From positions 3,284,501-3,348,500 of the forward strand of contig NZ_CP126101.1 of assembly GCF_030123245.1 (NCBI RefSeq): DNA of 64,000 bases, written 5' to 3'. The translations under genes and the position numbers were made by a program. This stretch comes from Lysinibacillus pakistanensis (lineage in GTDB: Bacteria; Bacillota; Bacilli; Bacillales_A; Planococcaceae). Below the pieces are notes generated by a model. It ran no database searches and was not told where the DNA came from. It saw nothing but the letters and a program-made list of their open reading frames with translations. Within the stretch, counting starts at the first letter, position 1, and every line of letters starts with the position of its first letter. Shown in pieces: positions 35,184 to 45,199 of this stretch.

Positions 35184-36533
35184 GTGGAACAACAGCAATT
35201 AAAACGAGATTTAAAGAATCGCCATGTGCAGCTTATTGCCATTGGAGGGACAATCGGTACAGGTTTATTTTTAGGATCTGGGAAAGCCATAGCACTCGCT
35301 GGGCCTGCCATTATCTTTGCCTATTTAATTGTCGGCATTGCTCTATTTTTTGTGATGCGCGCATTAGGTGAACTATTATTATCAAAAGCTGGTTATACAT
35401 CATTTACTGACTTTGCAACAGAATATATAGGACCCTGGGCAGGCTTTGTCACAGGCTGGACGTATTGGTTTTGCTGGATTATGACAGCTATGGCAGACAT
35501 TATTGCTGTCGGTGTATATACGAAATATTGGTTTGATATACCTCAATGGATACCAGCGATAGGTTGCTTAGTTCTACTATTAATCTTAAATTTATTAACA
35601 GTAAAATTATTCGGGGAATTAGAGTTTTGGTTTGCCCTCATCAAAGTCATCACGATTGTTGCACTCATAATTATTGGGCTCATCATGCTATTTACAGGCT
35701 TTCAAACAAGCTCAGGAACTGTGTCAGTGGAAAATCTTTGGGCACACGGTGGAATGTTCCCGAATGGTGTTAACGGTTTCTTGATGGCATTCCAAATGGT
35801 GGTTTTCGCTTTTGTTGGTGTTGAATTAGTCGGTGTGTCGGCAGCAGAAACAGCTGATCCTAAAAAAAATATTCCTTCAGCCATTAACAAAATACCATTA
35901 CGTATTTTACTATTTTATGTAGGGGCATTATTTGTCATCCTATGTATTAACCCTTGGTATGAAATGTCTGCTACAAGCAGTCCATTTGTACAAGTATTCA
36001 CTTTAGCAGGAATCCCAATCGCAGCTGGGATTATTAATTTTGTTGTTCTCACATCTGCCGCTTCTGCAGGAAATAGTGGTTTATTCTCTACAAGTCGCAT
36101 GCTTTATAATCTAGGCAGCAATAAACAAGCTTCAGCATCCTTTGCCAAGCTTAATAAAAACAGTGTACCAAGTAACGCGCTTATCGTGTCGGCAATTGTG
36201 GTATCGATTGGCGCCTTATTAAGTAAATTAATGCCAGAAAACGCCTTTAGTGTTGTAACAACCATTAGTGCTATTTGTTTTATCTGGGTATGGAGTATTA
36301 TATTAATCTCCCATATCATCTATAAACGAAAGAAACGGGCACTACATGAAGCATCTAGTTTCAAGGCACCTTTTACGCCATTCGTTAATTACTTAGTGCT
36401 TGCCTTCTTCGCATTTTTATTAGTAGTCATGTTTATCTCTGAGGCCACACGTACAGCCTTACTGCTAACACCTATTTGGTTTATACTACTCACATTTATT
36501 TATAAAATGAAAAGGACTAAACCAATAGGCTAA
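35184..36533 (+). CDS. amino-acid permease, glycine/alanine/serine (CycA/AAT) type
   Basis: 449-residue APC-superfamily transporter with twelve hydrophobic helices. N-terminal LKNRHVQLIAIGGTIGTGLF is the substrate-binding helix-1 motif of the amino acid transporter family. MVVFAFVGVELVGVSAAETADPKKNIPSAI is also characteristic when read in two pieces around residues 205-235. GTG start at 35184 behind GAGGGGGATTAAC; a TTG five codons earlier has no ribosome site. A glycine riboswitch in the leader points to glycine (with alanine or serine) as substrate, which resembles CycA. Monocistronic with its own terminator. Confidence 0.9.
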   Translation: MEQQQLKRDLKNRHVQLIAIGGTIGTGLFLGSGKAIALAGPAIIFAYLIVGIALFFVMRALGELLLSKAGYTSFTDFATEYIGPWAGFVTGWTYWFCWIMTAMADIIAVGVYTKYWFDIPQWIPAIGCLVLLLILNLLTVKLFGELEFWFALIKVITIVALIIIGLIMLFTGFQTSSGTVSVENLWAHGGMFPNGVNGFLMAFQMVVFAFVGVELVGVSAAETADPKKNIPSAINKIPLRILLFYVGALFVILCINPWYEMSATSSPFVQVFTLAGIPIAAGIINFVVLTSAASAGNSGLFSTSRMLYNLGSNKQASASFAKLNKNSVPSNALIVSAIVVSIGALLSKLMPENAFSVVTTISAICFIWVWSIILISHIIYKRKKRALHEASSFKAPFTPFVNYLVLAFFAFLLVVMFISEATRTALLLTPIWFILLTFIYKMKRTKPIG

Positions 36534-36541
36534 GATGAATT

Positions 36542-36583
36542 GCCCTGGATAGTTTACAAAAGTGAACCTATCCAGGGCTTCTT
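36542..36583 (+). terminator. terminator of the permease gene
   Basis: GCCCTGGATAG and CTATCCAGGGC stem, then TTCTTT. Confidence 0.85.
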
Positions 36584-36632
36584 TAAAAAAGTGAAGCTTT
36601 TCACTATACTAAAATCACGTCAATTAATGGCT

Positions 36633-37601
36633 TTAAAATATATTCATATCCCATTCAGTTGCAAGATGCTTTAATAGCTTTACTCCTGCCACACTATTGC
36701 CGATTGAATCAATCGCTGGTCCATAGATTCCAATACCACAGCCATCAGGAAATGGCGAATTTAAGCTTGCGTGACTAGGCACAGCCGCCAGAATTGCACC
36801 AGAAACACCGCTTTTAGCAGGTAGCCCGATAAATGCAGCAAATTTTCCAGACGCATTATACATACCGCAAGTAACCATCAAGGCCTTCGCTAATTTCGCG
36901 ACCTGTTTTGGGAAAAGCTGTGTTTTTAATTGGGGATGATAGCCATCATTGGCAATTACTAATCCAATCATCGCTAAATCAGATACATTGACTTCTATAG
37001 CACATTGTTTTAAATATACCTCCAATGCCTCCTCTACGGGGCAATCTAAAAAACCAGAATCCATTAAATAATACGCTAAAGATCGATTTCGATTAGCTGT
37101 TTGCCATTCAGATTGAAAAACCTCTTCATTCACCTTCAATTTTTTACCAACCATTTGCTCTAAAAAATAGAGAATTTTCTCTATCTTCTCCTGTGGTGAA
37201 ATTCCAGAAAGCATAGAGGATACTGTTATAGCACCCGCATTAATCATGGGATTAAAAGGCTTCCCTGGGCGATGGCTTTCTAGGCGAATAATAGAGTTGA
37301 AGGTATCACCTGTTGGTTCAACATCTACTCGTTCTAAAACATAGGGTAATCCTCGATCCATACACGCTAAAATAAATGTAACTACCTTTGACACACTTTG
37401 GAGGGTAAATAGTTCAGTAGTATCCCCTGCCTTCATTTCATTATTAGATGGTCCAACAATTGAAATAGCTAATTGGAGAGGATTTTTTTCGGCAAGTGCT
37501 GGAATATAGTTTGCGCACTGTCCATTTTTTGAAAAGGGGCGAAACTCCTCGACCCAGCCAGAGACAAGATGTTGTTGTGAATTTGTATGTTCGGTTACCA
37601 T
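36633..37601 (-). CDS. glsA: glutaminase
   Basis: Hydrolyses glutamine to glutamate and ammonia; a serine-dependent beta-lactamase-fold enzyme. 322 residues, close to the family norm of about 310. Motifs: GQCANYIPALA at the N-terminus, nucleophile Ser and Lys in TLQSVSKVV, PFNPMINAGAI, Tyr in the MVTCGMYNASGKFA region and GLPAKSGVSGAILA at the C-terminal end. GAGAGGAGTTAGATT precedes the ATG. Monocistronic. Confidence 0.95.
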   Translation of the reverse strand: MVTEHTNSQQHLVSGWVEEFRPFSKNGQCANYIPALAEKNPLQLAISIVGPSNNEMKAGDTTELFTLQSVSKVVTFILACMDRGLPYVLERVDVEPTGDTFNSIIRLESHRPGKPFNPMINAGAITVSSMLSGISPQEKIEKILYFLEQMVGKKLKVNEEVFQSEWQTANRNRSLAYYLMDSGFLDCPVEEALEVYLKQCAIEVNVSDLAMIGLVIANDGYHPQLKTQLFPKQVAKLAKALMVTCGMYNASGKFAAFIGLPAKSGVSGAILAAVPSHASLNSPFPDGCGIGIYGPAIDSIGNSVAGVKLLKHLATEWDMNIF

Positions 37602-37630
37602 AATCTAACTCCTCTCATATTTGAAAAAAC

Positions 37631-37661
37631 AGAGCCTTCATAGTTCACCTATGAAGGCTCT
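37631..37661 (-). terminator. terminator of the M20/MFS operon
   Basis: AGAGCCTTCATA and TATGAAGGCTCT stem just past the M20 gene stop. Confidence 0.8.
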
Positions 37662-37672
37662 ATCCGATTATT

Positions 37673-39088
37673 CTAACGCTTTGGAGGCTTTGTTCCTTCA
37701 GGAATTAGGGATGCATAAGTCTTTCCATCCAAACGTTCCTCCCATTCCTTTTTAGCCTCCTCAATCAGTGCTGGATTATGAATACACTCTATAGCGGTGC
37801 AAGCCATAATTTTTGCAGCCTGCAACATCCCCTTATGTGCTATCGGCATAACGCCCTGTGATACAACCTGCCACGTATGAAGTGGCGTACCCAATGCCAT
37901 ACATACCGTTGTACATTGAACAGTTGGAACATTCCAGCTAACATCTCCAACATCTGTAGATCCGCCCAAAATAAATTCTGGTAGAATACCTGGAATATGT
38001 TGTGCAATCACTTGATCTTTTAACAACATCGTATCCTCTCTCGATAAGCCAATTAAAGCAGAGGCCTGAATGTCAGGTGAAAATGTCTTAAAAATAGCTT
38101 GTGCATGCTGTTCATCTTCTATTGTATAAGTTGGCATACCGATTTCAAGTAATTGCTTATACATTGCATCATAAAGTGTTTTATTTGGAATAAGATTTGA
38201 CGCAGCGCCTTCAAATTCTATTTCTAATGATGTTCCAGTCATAAATGTGGCACCTTTAGCAATATTTTCAACACGCTGATAAATCTCCTGTACTTGCTGT
38301 TTTTTAGGTGCTCTTACTAAGTAAGTTACCTCGGCATATGGCTGTACAACATTTGGAGATGTTCCTCCAGAATTTGTAATGGCATAATGCACGCGTGCCT
38401 CTGGAATAATATGCTCACGTAAATAGTTTACCCCAACATTCATAAGTTCAACAGCATCCAATGCACTTCTTCCTAAATGTGGTGCCGCTGCTGCGTGTGC
38501 ACTTTTTCCAGTAAACTTAAAAGTAGCTGCATAGTTTGCGAGAGAGCTACAAGTCATGACTGTTGAAAATGTTCCAGGGTGCCACGATATGGCAATATCA
38601 ACATCATCAAAAAGACCTGCCTTCGCCATATATGCCTTACCTGAACCATTTTCCTCAGCGGGACAGCCATAAAAACGAATCGTCGCTGATTGATTATGTT
38701 GTTCTAAGTAATCTTTCACAGCCACAGCTGCAGTAAATGCACCTGTTCCCAATAGATTGTGGCCACATCCATGACCACTACCACCCTCTTCTAGTGGCTC
38801 GTAAGAAGTGACACCACCTTTTTGACTTAGTCCAGGAAGAGCGTCATATTCACCGAGAAAAGCAATAACAGGCTTCCCGGAACCAAATGTGCCCATTAGT
38901 GCTGTTTCAAGACCTGCTACCCCAACCTCAGTTGCAAAGCCCTCTCTCTCTAAGGCTTCTTTCATAAATTGTACCGATTTTTTTTCTTGAAAATGAAGCT
39001 CAGGTACTGCCCATATAGCATTACTTAATTCAATACTAGCCTCTCTTTTTGATTCGACTAGTATTGAAATTTTTTCTTGAAAATTCAT
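37673..39088 (-). CDS. M20-family amidohydrolase, AbgB-like
   Basis: 471-residue zinc amidohydrolase similar to AbgB (p-aminobenzoyl-glutamate hydrolase subunit B) and related aminoacylases. Metal-binding signatures: FLGEYDALPG, SGHGCGHNLLGTG, FYGCPAEENGSGK, SWHPG. The dimerisation domain follows (KFTGKSAHAAAAPHLGRSAL) and GGSTDVGDVSWNVP near residue 400. AGGAGGTAAAAAAAG precedes the ATG. The upstream MFS gene is 28 bp away, so substrate import and hydrolysis are probably linked. Exact substrate unknown. Confidence 0.88.
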   Translation of the reverse strand: MNFQEKISILVESKREASIELSNAIWAVPELHFQEKKSVQFMKEALEREGFATEVGVAGLETALMGTFGSGKPVIAFLGEYDALPGLSQKGGVTSYEPLEEGGSGHGCGHNLLGTGAFTAAVAVKDYLEQHNQSATIRFYGCPAEENGSGKAYMAKAGLFDDVDIAISWHPGTFSTVMTCSSLANYAATFKFTGKSAHAAAAPHLGRSALDAVELMNVGVNYLREHIIPEARVHYAITNSGGTSPNVVQPYAEVTYLVRAPKKQQVQEIYQRVENIAKGATFMTGTSLEIEFEGAASNLIPNKTLYDAMYKQLLEIGMPTYTIEDEQHAQAIFKTFSPDIQASALIGLSREDTMLLKDQVIAQHIPGILPEFILGGSTDVGDVSWNVPTVQCTTVCMALGTPLHTWQVVSQGVMPIAHKGMLQAAKIMACTAIECIHNPALIEEAKKEWEERLDGKTYASLIPEGTKPPKR

Positions 39089-39116
39089 CTTTTTTTACCT
39101 CCTAAATTGGATTCAA

Positions 39117-40340
39117 CTATGAATTCAATAGCTTCCCCTTTTGATCATTTAACGTTAACAGTGAAATAATACAGATTGCCGCAAATCCAATTAACATCCA
39201 AAAGGCTGCATCAAAGGACCCATTAAAGGCATCTACCATAAAGCCAATTGCCATCGGAGTTACAAATCCTGCTAATTGCCCACCTGTATTGGCAACGCCC
39301 ATTGCTGAACCTGTAATGGATGAAGGCAATTTCTTTAGCACAATGGCAGGGAGCAAGGTAATAACAAAGGCAATAAATATAGAAACTACCGTTTGATAGC
39401 TGATAAATAGTGATACAGATTTTGCTGTAAACATTAAATACAATAAAATGCCAATGACTGCACATGAAATGGAGCCTAAAACTTTGTCCATCCCTCGTGG
39501 TAACTTATCAATGATAAAACCGCTACCATAAACGCCTATAATTGTTGTGATGGCAGGGATTGTTTGCGCCCAGCCAATTGACATTAAATCAAGACCTCGA
39601 TTTTTTTGTAAATAGGTAGGAATCCAAGAAACTAATCCCCAGTTCACAGCATAGATACAAAAATAAGCAATAATTAAATTCCACATTAGTGGTGTTTTAA
39701 ATAATTCCTTCAAATTCACTTTCGGGGAAACATTCTCATCCCTCTCTACTTGAACGGCTTGCTCTTGTGGTAGCTTAATATATTTCCAATAGAGCAAGGC
39801 AATAATGGCCCCTATTGCTCCGATAATGATGAACATCATGCGCCAGCCAATTGTTCCTAATAAATAAGCAGCTAGTAATGGTACAATCAGTGATACAATT
39901 CCCCCAGAGGTAAGCATAATGGACATAGCTCTCCCTCTCTCCTCCTTCGGAAAAATTGTTGCAATAATTTTAGAGCTTGCCGGCTGGAAGCCCCCCTCTC
40001 CAATACCAAATAAAAAGCGAATAACAATCATTGCCGTTAATGACCATGCAACAGCGGTCAAACCTGTAAAAATTGACCACATAATAACAGCCATCAATAA
40101 AACTCGCTTAGCGCCAAATTTATCGGCAAGCCATCCACCAGGAATTTGCATAATGGCATAGCCTAAAAAGAAAGCGCTTAAAATGATTCCTGTAGAGGAG
40201 GCATCTAAGCTCAAATCACCTGTAATGGATACAACCGCATAGTTCATAATGTATCGATCTAAATTTCCTAACGACCATCCTAAAAATAAAAGTGCAAGTA
40301 TTAAATTTCTGGATTTTTTTGTTACCGAATTCATTGTCAT
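39117..40340 (-). CDS. MFS transporter (anion:cation symporter type)
   Basis: 407-residue major-facilitator protein with twelve helices. The motif GWLADKFGAKRVL after helix 2, RFLFGIGEGGFQPASSKI in helix 4 and SWIPTYLQKNRGL in the second half are typical of ACS-family carboxylate symporters. ATG at 40340 with GGGAGGGAATGTA ahead. Followed by the M20 amidohydrolase gene; the pair probably imports and cleaves an acylated or aminobenzoyl amino acid. A regulator gene lies upstream in the same direction. Confidence 0.88.
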   Translation of the reverse strand: MTMNSVTKKSRNLILALLFLGWSLGNLDRYIMNYAVVSITGDLSLDASSTGIILSAFFLGYAIMQIPGGWLADKFGAKRVLLMAVIMWSIFTGLTAVAWSLTAMIVIRFLFGIGEGGFQPASSKIIATIFPKEERGRAMSIMLTSGGIVSLIVPLLAAYLLGTIGWRMMFIIIGAIGAIIALLYWKYIKLPQEQAVQVERDENVSPKVNLKELFKTPLMWNLIIAYFCIYAVNWGLVSWIPTYLQKNRGLDLMSIGWAQTIPAITTIIGVYGSGFIIDKLPRGMDKVLGSISCAVIGILLYLMFTAKSVSLFISYQTVVSIFIAFVITLLPAIVLKKLPSSITGSAMGVANTGGQLAGFVTPMAIGFMVDAFNGSFDAAFWMLIGFAAICIISLLTLNDQKGKLLNS

Positions 40341-40648
40341 TACATTCCCTCCCATATCTTGTAGCTCTATTGCTGCAATAGTTGTGCAAAATGATGATCG
40401 TCTAAATTCACATTGTATCCTTTCGCTTTCCTTTGCAACCTACCAACTTTGACTGATCCATCTCTCCCTATCTAATAAAATCAAAACCCCTTAAATAACG
40501 ACAATTTCGTTATATATTCGTATAATAATCAAATTTTTATGAAATGACAATATTTTTTTTGAAAATTCCTACTAGATAAAACATAAAGAAGGATATAAGA
40601 TATCTAAAAAACCACGCTTGAATCCTTAAATATATGTAACAAAAAAAA

Positions 40649-40677
40649 TATCCCAAAACCGTAAATGGTTTGGGATA
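40649..40677 (-). terminator. terminator of the regulator gene
   Basis: TATCCCAAAACC and GGTTTGGGATA stem with a six-base loop; minus-strand T-rich tract follows. Confidence 0.75.
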
Positions 40678-40686
40678 ATTCTTTAT

Positions 40687-42009
40687 TTAATACGTAGGAC
40701 GATGCATAACAAGCTGATACATTTTGATGGGTCTACCTCGAGTATGCTGTAGTTCCTCTCCGGCTATCTTTGCTAAACCTACACTACATAAATCAGCTAC
40801 AATACGCTGAGCATTCCGTTCACTCATTTGAAGCTGTGTCGCTAAATCCTTTGTTGTAAAATGCTTCCAACGCATTTTTTGGACTAAAGCCTGTATCTTC
40901 GTATAGGTTTTGATGCTAATACTACCTCTTTTCAATTTTTCAAGTATATCTGGATCTTCCGCTCGATAGGAATAGGATAACTCTTCTATATTCCCAACGG
41001 ATTCAATAATCGTACCATCGTCCTGTACCATAACAATATCAATAGATTCATTTGCTTTCGTTTGACGTAAACCCCTATGTGCATGTAATTCTGCGTTAAA
41101 TACAGTCTGCGCAAAGCCAATCCCTGCTGTTACCTTCCCCTCCATTTCAATGGACAGCTGATACATTTTCTCTGTGATGAACTGAATTTGACCTTCAATC
41201 GCTCCCCTAGTGCTGAAAATTGTATATCTGCCATTTCCCTCCACTACTAAAGAGCCATCAATTCGTTCGCATAATTGCAATAAATTTTCCTTTATGCGTA
41301 ATTCCAAATATTGAATACGGTAGCCCTGCTTCATTCGCTCCTTCAAAGAGTCGAAATCCTTTATTTCCAGCATAACAGCACCAATCTGTGTTTCTTTATA
41401 ATAGGATGTTTTAATTTTTTCCGTAAACAACTGCACAGTATGGTAAATTTCTGTTTTTGTAGGAGAAACCCAATATGATGGAACCCCCATCCTTCTTAAT
41501 TGCTCATCTACTGACGGATAACAGGTGATGGCAAAATCAATTTTTCCTTCTTGCCAAAGCCCGAAATGGAAATCAAATAATTCCTTCGGATCAATGGCGA
41601 CATCAAATTCCTTAAGATACATGTTCCTCACATTTTGTTCAATGTCAGCTAATCCCTCTGTGGCCATTTGTGCAGGAGATGGAATAATATCAATACTAAC
41701 ATTCTCGATAAATTTTTTTCTTTTATAGGATTCCTCTAAAAAACCTTTATAGATAGCTGCCTCCGAAAAAATAATATGTGCTAGCTTATCCTGTGAAACA
41801 CTTGTCTGACTAGCAATTTTATAAGGTATGTATCCGGAAAAAAGCCAAAAATCCACGTCTTGATTATGGCTCTCTACAATATCCTTCGTTTCAGTGGCGA
41901 TACTATAAATATAGGGAATAAACGTCATATCTTGATCAATTTCATGTGCTAATTCGATAATTTTTTCCACGGATTTAATTGGCCCAACAACACCTATTTT
42001 ATACATCAT
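40687..42009 (-). CDS. multidomain transcriptional regulator (cyclase-like middle domain, wHTH)
   Basis: 440 residues. The N-terminal ~185 residues look like a periplasmic-binding-type effector domain (IGVVGPIKSVEKIIELAHE). The middle part ends in VTAGIGFAQTVFNAELHAHR, which resembles a degenerate GGDEF/cyclase fold but has no GGDEF motif. The C-terminus is a winged HTH (FTTKDLATQLQMSERNAQRI; GLAKIAGEE). AGGAGCTT precedes the ATG pair. It sits upstream of the MFS/M20 operon and probably controls it. I cannot name the family with certainty. Confidence 0.65.
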   Translation of the reverse strand: MMYKIGVVGPIKSVEKIIELAHEIDQDMTFIPYIYSIATETKDIVESHNQDVDFWLFSGYIPYKIASQTSVSQDKLAHIIFSEAAIYKGFLEESYKRKKFIENVSIDIIPSPAQMATEGLADIEQNVRNMYLKEFDVAIDPKELFDFHFGLWQEGKIDFAITCYPSVDEQLRRMGVPSYWVSPTKTEIYHTVQLFTEKIKTSYYKETQIGAVMLEIKDFDSLKERMKQGYRIQYLELRIKENLLQLCERIDGSLVVEGNGRYTIFSTRGAIEGQIQFITEKMYQLSIEMEGKVTAGIGFAQTVFNAELHAHRGLRQTKANESIDIVMVQDDGTIIESVGNIEELSYSYRAEDPDILEKLKRGSISIKTYTKIQALVQKMRWKHFTTKDLATQLQMSERNAQRIVADLCSVGLAKIAGEELQHTRGRPIKMYQLVMHRPTY

Positions 42010-42148
42010 AAGCTCCTACCTTCTCTATCAATTACTCCGTGCATTTAGCACTCCTACTATTTACTGTAAATAGTATAGCGAATATGTTATAGCCTAGACA
42101 ATTGAAAGCTTTAAAATCTACAGAAGATTATGCTTTTCCTCTACAAAA

Positions 42149-42178
42149 AACCCCGAATAATAAGCATATTCGAGGTTT
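42149..42178 (-). terminator. terminator of the first large surface-protein gene
   Basis: AACCCCGAATA and TATTCGAGGTT stem between the regulator and the surface-protein gene. Confidence 0.7.
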
Positions 42179-42206
42179 GTTTAACACAATATTGAATTAA
42201 AGTATC

Positions 42207-45056
42207 TTAAACATCATTGCTATACAAATTCTTATACAGAATTTCTAGTTTCTTCGAGAGCTTCCCATAGGCTGTTTGCCAAGCTTTACGTGCTTCTTCT
42301 TTTCCTTCACCAGCAGGAACATAAAGTGCATGAATCTCTGCTACCTTTTTCAAGTCATTCTCTGCCTGCGTTAGCTTCGAATAATTTTTTACAACTTTTT
42401 TCTCAGAGGCACTAAGGGCATCATATTGAGTACGGATTTCTTTTACTTTCGTCTCCAAATTAGCTATATACTCACCATTTTCAAGCAATCCATTTATCGT
42501 TTCAATTAAATTTAAAGCTGTATCATTCGATTGCTGTTGCCCTTTTTCTTTATCAAGAATAGCTTGTCTTATCGCAGGGCTAACTAAACTCATTTGTTTA
42601 GCAGTAAGTTTCGCATAGGCTTTTATAACGGTTGTCGGGTTGCTATTAAATGATTTTTCATACTGCTTCATGAAGGAATCTATTTTCTTCACATCAGAAA
42701 CTGCAGTGGTTAAAATCGAGGCATTCGTAATACGCTTTTTATCACTAGAACTTAGCTTATTATATTGGGCTGAAAGCTGATTAATTTTATCGATGGAAAC
42801 GATATACATATCATTCGTAACAATTGTTGCAATCTCACTATTTAGCTTGGAGATATCAGGTGCGCTGCCATCTACTAAACGATTATTCAGTAAATCATCA
42901 TATTGTTGCTTTGCTAAATGCTGCTGATTTGCAGGCAGCTTTGCATATGCTGTCTCAACTGTTTGAATTTTTTTAGCCTGCTTTGTAGCATCCGTTTCCT
43001 CTCTAGCCGTTTGTACCTTTTTATGGAAGGATTTCACACCAGACAAATCCTTACTAGCAGCTGTTAATAAATAATAGTTTGTCACAAATTTTCGTGCAGG
43101 AGAAGATAGATTTTTATAGGTTGCTGTTGCTGCATTGACAGCTGTTTCGAATTGTGTAAATGAATATTTTGAAACATCAGCAAGCTTCGCAATATCTCCC
43201 TTTAATGCTTCGGCAGCAGCCTTATCAGTAGGTTCCTTGCCATTTGTGTCAACTGTAACCTTAGGTGTATTCAATAAAAAATCGTCAGCATTATATACAA
43301 GTGATTGTTGTAGACTCGTTAATTTATTATAAGCTTTCAATATACTAGTATAGTTTGAATTTAGTTTACTTTCCGCTACACCAGTTGTTTGACTTAGCTT
43401 TTTATAAGCATCCATGTCCTTTATCACTTTTTCAGCTGCCTTAAAGTCCTTCTGGAGCGTCAGGATATCCTCATACCCAATAATTTTAGCTGCAGAATTT
43501 TTCGTTAAGCTCTTATACTCATTTATAATGCGATTTACATTATTAACATGACTCTGCCAAGAGTAAACGGACGGGTCTATCGGATAGCTATCGATAGCGC
43601 CACCTAGATAACCTGCTATGTCTATATTCAGCTTTTGGATTTGATTATCTTCTGCGTCTTCAGCTTGAAGTAACGCTGTCACATAATTGGATGGCACTAA
43701 TTGTAATTGTTTAAATGTCAGCTTTTCATAGGCGGATCGAATGGATTTGGCTACAGTAACCTGTTTGTTAGGCGTATTATTTGGTGATAATTTCTCAAAT
43801 GATTTGATAAATTGCTCAACCTTTTTTATATCCGCCTTTGCATCATTTAAAATAGCTTGATTTTGCACTGTTGAGCGGTAATTTTGCGCTAGTTTGGCTT
43901 TATCCTTTTCAATTGACTCTACAGCCGTTTGTAAAGCTTCTTTACTTGCAGGAACATACTTAACAAGAGCATTTTCGTATTTTAATAAGCCTACAATAGC
44001 TTGATTTAATCTTCTTACCTCATTAATTTGCTCAATATCGGATGGATCTTTTAGAAGGTTTTTAATGCTAGTATATAAACTATCATTCACATCCAAGCTT
44101 CGCTGTAATAAATCCAGCTTATCGTATGAGCCCTCAATATCTTTCAAATACTTCTGTAAATCCTTCTCACTAACTTCTTTTATCTTATCTACTTTTTCAG
44201 CAAGTTTACTAATTAATTCCACATCAGCAACAGCTCTTTTTAAAATATCATAATTTGTCACATTTGCCTTCGCAGGAGCTGTCAATGCCTGATACTTAGC
44301 ATCCATCGCTGTTACTTCACCCTTAAATGCTTCTAGGCTTGAAACATTGTATTGATGGTCGTTTTTAAGCAATGTTTTAATTTCATTAATCATTGAATTT
44401 GTCGGTTCATTCGATACTGTGATGACATCAGAAAAATCTGATTCTACAATTGCTGAACCAACTTTTGCTTTTACCTTAACCATAATCTCTTGCATGCCTT
44501 TATCTAAAGCATCTTTTGGAATTGTATATGTGCCGCTAGTAGCCCCGTCAATGATCGTGAAGGACTCACCAACTTTATAAAACCATTGATAGCTATATGT
44601 AATTTGACTACTTTGTAATTTGGCTCCTGCAGCATCCGTCACTTCGGCTGTGGCCTTTAACGCTTCCCCAGGAACAACATATTTAGAAGAAACTGCAAAT
44701 GACGGCTTTGCAATTGCCAGTTGAAGTGTATTGATTGTTAGTGGCGCACTTTTATATTTACTATCGTTCGTTGTAATGGCTTCTACAAATATTGTTTTTC
44801 CGGCTGCCTCTACTGGTACTGTAAAGGATGCAGCAGTTGCACCAGAGATTGGTTTATTTGTATTGTCACTTTCAATATAATACCATTGGTAGCCCTTCAC
44901 GATTGAATTAGCTGGTAAATTCTCAATAGAAGCCTTTAACACGCCATTTACCATATTTTGTCCTAACACTGTCACTGTTGCTTCCTCTGCACCTGCCACT
45001 GTTGGTACAATAAGAGCTGCTGGAATAGCGGCTACTGTGAAAAATAATTTTTTATT
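42207..45056 (-). CDS. large secreted Ig-like/helical-repeat surface protein A
   Basis: About 949 residues. Signal peptide: NKKLFF, hydrophobic core, cleavage near VAGAEEA. Residues ~25-220 contain two or three Ig-like domains with the GYQWYY...GATAASFTV and YSYQWFY...GATSGTYTIP pattern. The remaining ~720 residues are lysine-rich helical repeats of about 100-130 residues marked by VTNYDILKRA and KKVEQFI-like segments. There is no LPXTG, SLH or membrane anchor. The start is TTG at 45056 with GGAGG seven bases ahead; the longer ATG frame lacks a signal peptide at its end. Paralogue of the gene at 52.7 kb. Function unknown. Confidence 0.8.
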   Translation of the reverse strand, partial: NKKLFFTVAAIPAALIVPTVAGAEEATVTVLGQNMVNGVLKASIENLPANSIVKGYQWYYIESDNTNKPISGATAASFTVPVEAAGKTIFVEAITTNDSKYKSAPLTINTLQLAIAKPSFAVSSKYVVPGEALKATAEVTDAAGAKLQSSQITYSYQWFYKVGESFTIIDGATSGTYTIPKDALDKGMQEIMVKVKAKVGSAIVESDFSDVITVSNEPTNSMINEIKTLLKNDHQYNVSSLEAFKGEVTAMDAKYQALTAPAKANVTNYDILKRAVADVELISKLAEKVDKIKEVSEKDLQKYLKDIEGSYDKLDLLQRSLDVNDSLYTSIKNLLKDPSDIEQINEVRRLNQAIVGLLKYENALVKYVPASKEALQTAVESIEKDKAKLAQNYRSTVQNQAILNDAKADIKKVEQFIKSFEKLSPNNTPNKQVTVAKSIRSAYEKLTFKQLQLVPSNYVTALLQAEDAEDNQIQKLNIDIAGYLGGAIDSYPIDPSVYSWQSHVNNVNRIINEYKSLTKNSAAKIIGYEDILTLQKDFKAAEKVIKDMDAYKKLSQTTGVAESKLNSNYTSILKAYNKLTSLQQSLVYNADDFLLNTPKVTVDTNGKEPTDKAAAEALKGDIAKLADVSKYSFTQFETAVNAATATYKNLSSPARKFVTNYYLLTAASKDLSGVKSFHKKVQTAREETDATKQAKKIQTVETAYAKLPANQQHLAKQQYDDLLNNRLVDGSAPDISKLNSEIATIVTNDMYIVSIDKINQLSAQYNKLSSSDKKRITNASILTTAVSDVKKIDSFMKQYEKSFNSNPTTVIKAYAKLTAKQMSLVSPAIRQAILDKEKGQQQSNDTALNLIETINGLLENGEYIANLETKVKEIRTQYDALSASEKKVVKNYSKLTQAENDLKKVAEIHALYVPAGEGKEEARKAWQTAYGKLSKKLEILYKNLYSNDV

Positions 45057-45199
45057 CAATTTTTTTACCTCCTCTATCCATCTATTCAATTATATCGGTC
45101 ATAATTTTGGAATTTCCTTCGTTTTATGAGATATTTCTAAAAAGTGTATTTTCTCCTATTTCTAAATAAAAAATAATATTTTTATGATTTTTTCTATAC

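Noticed and set aside
40687..42009. active diguanylate cyclase
   Set aside because: The middle domain resembles the fold only; no GGDEF or related catalytic motif is present.
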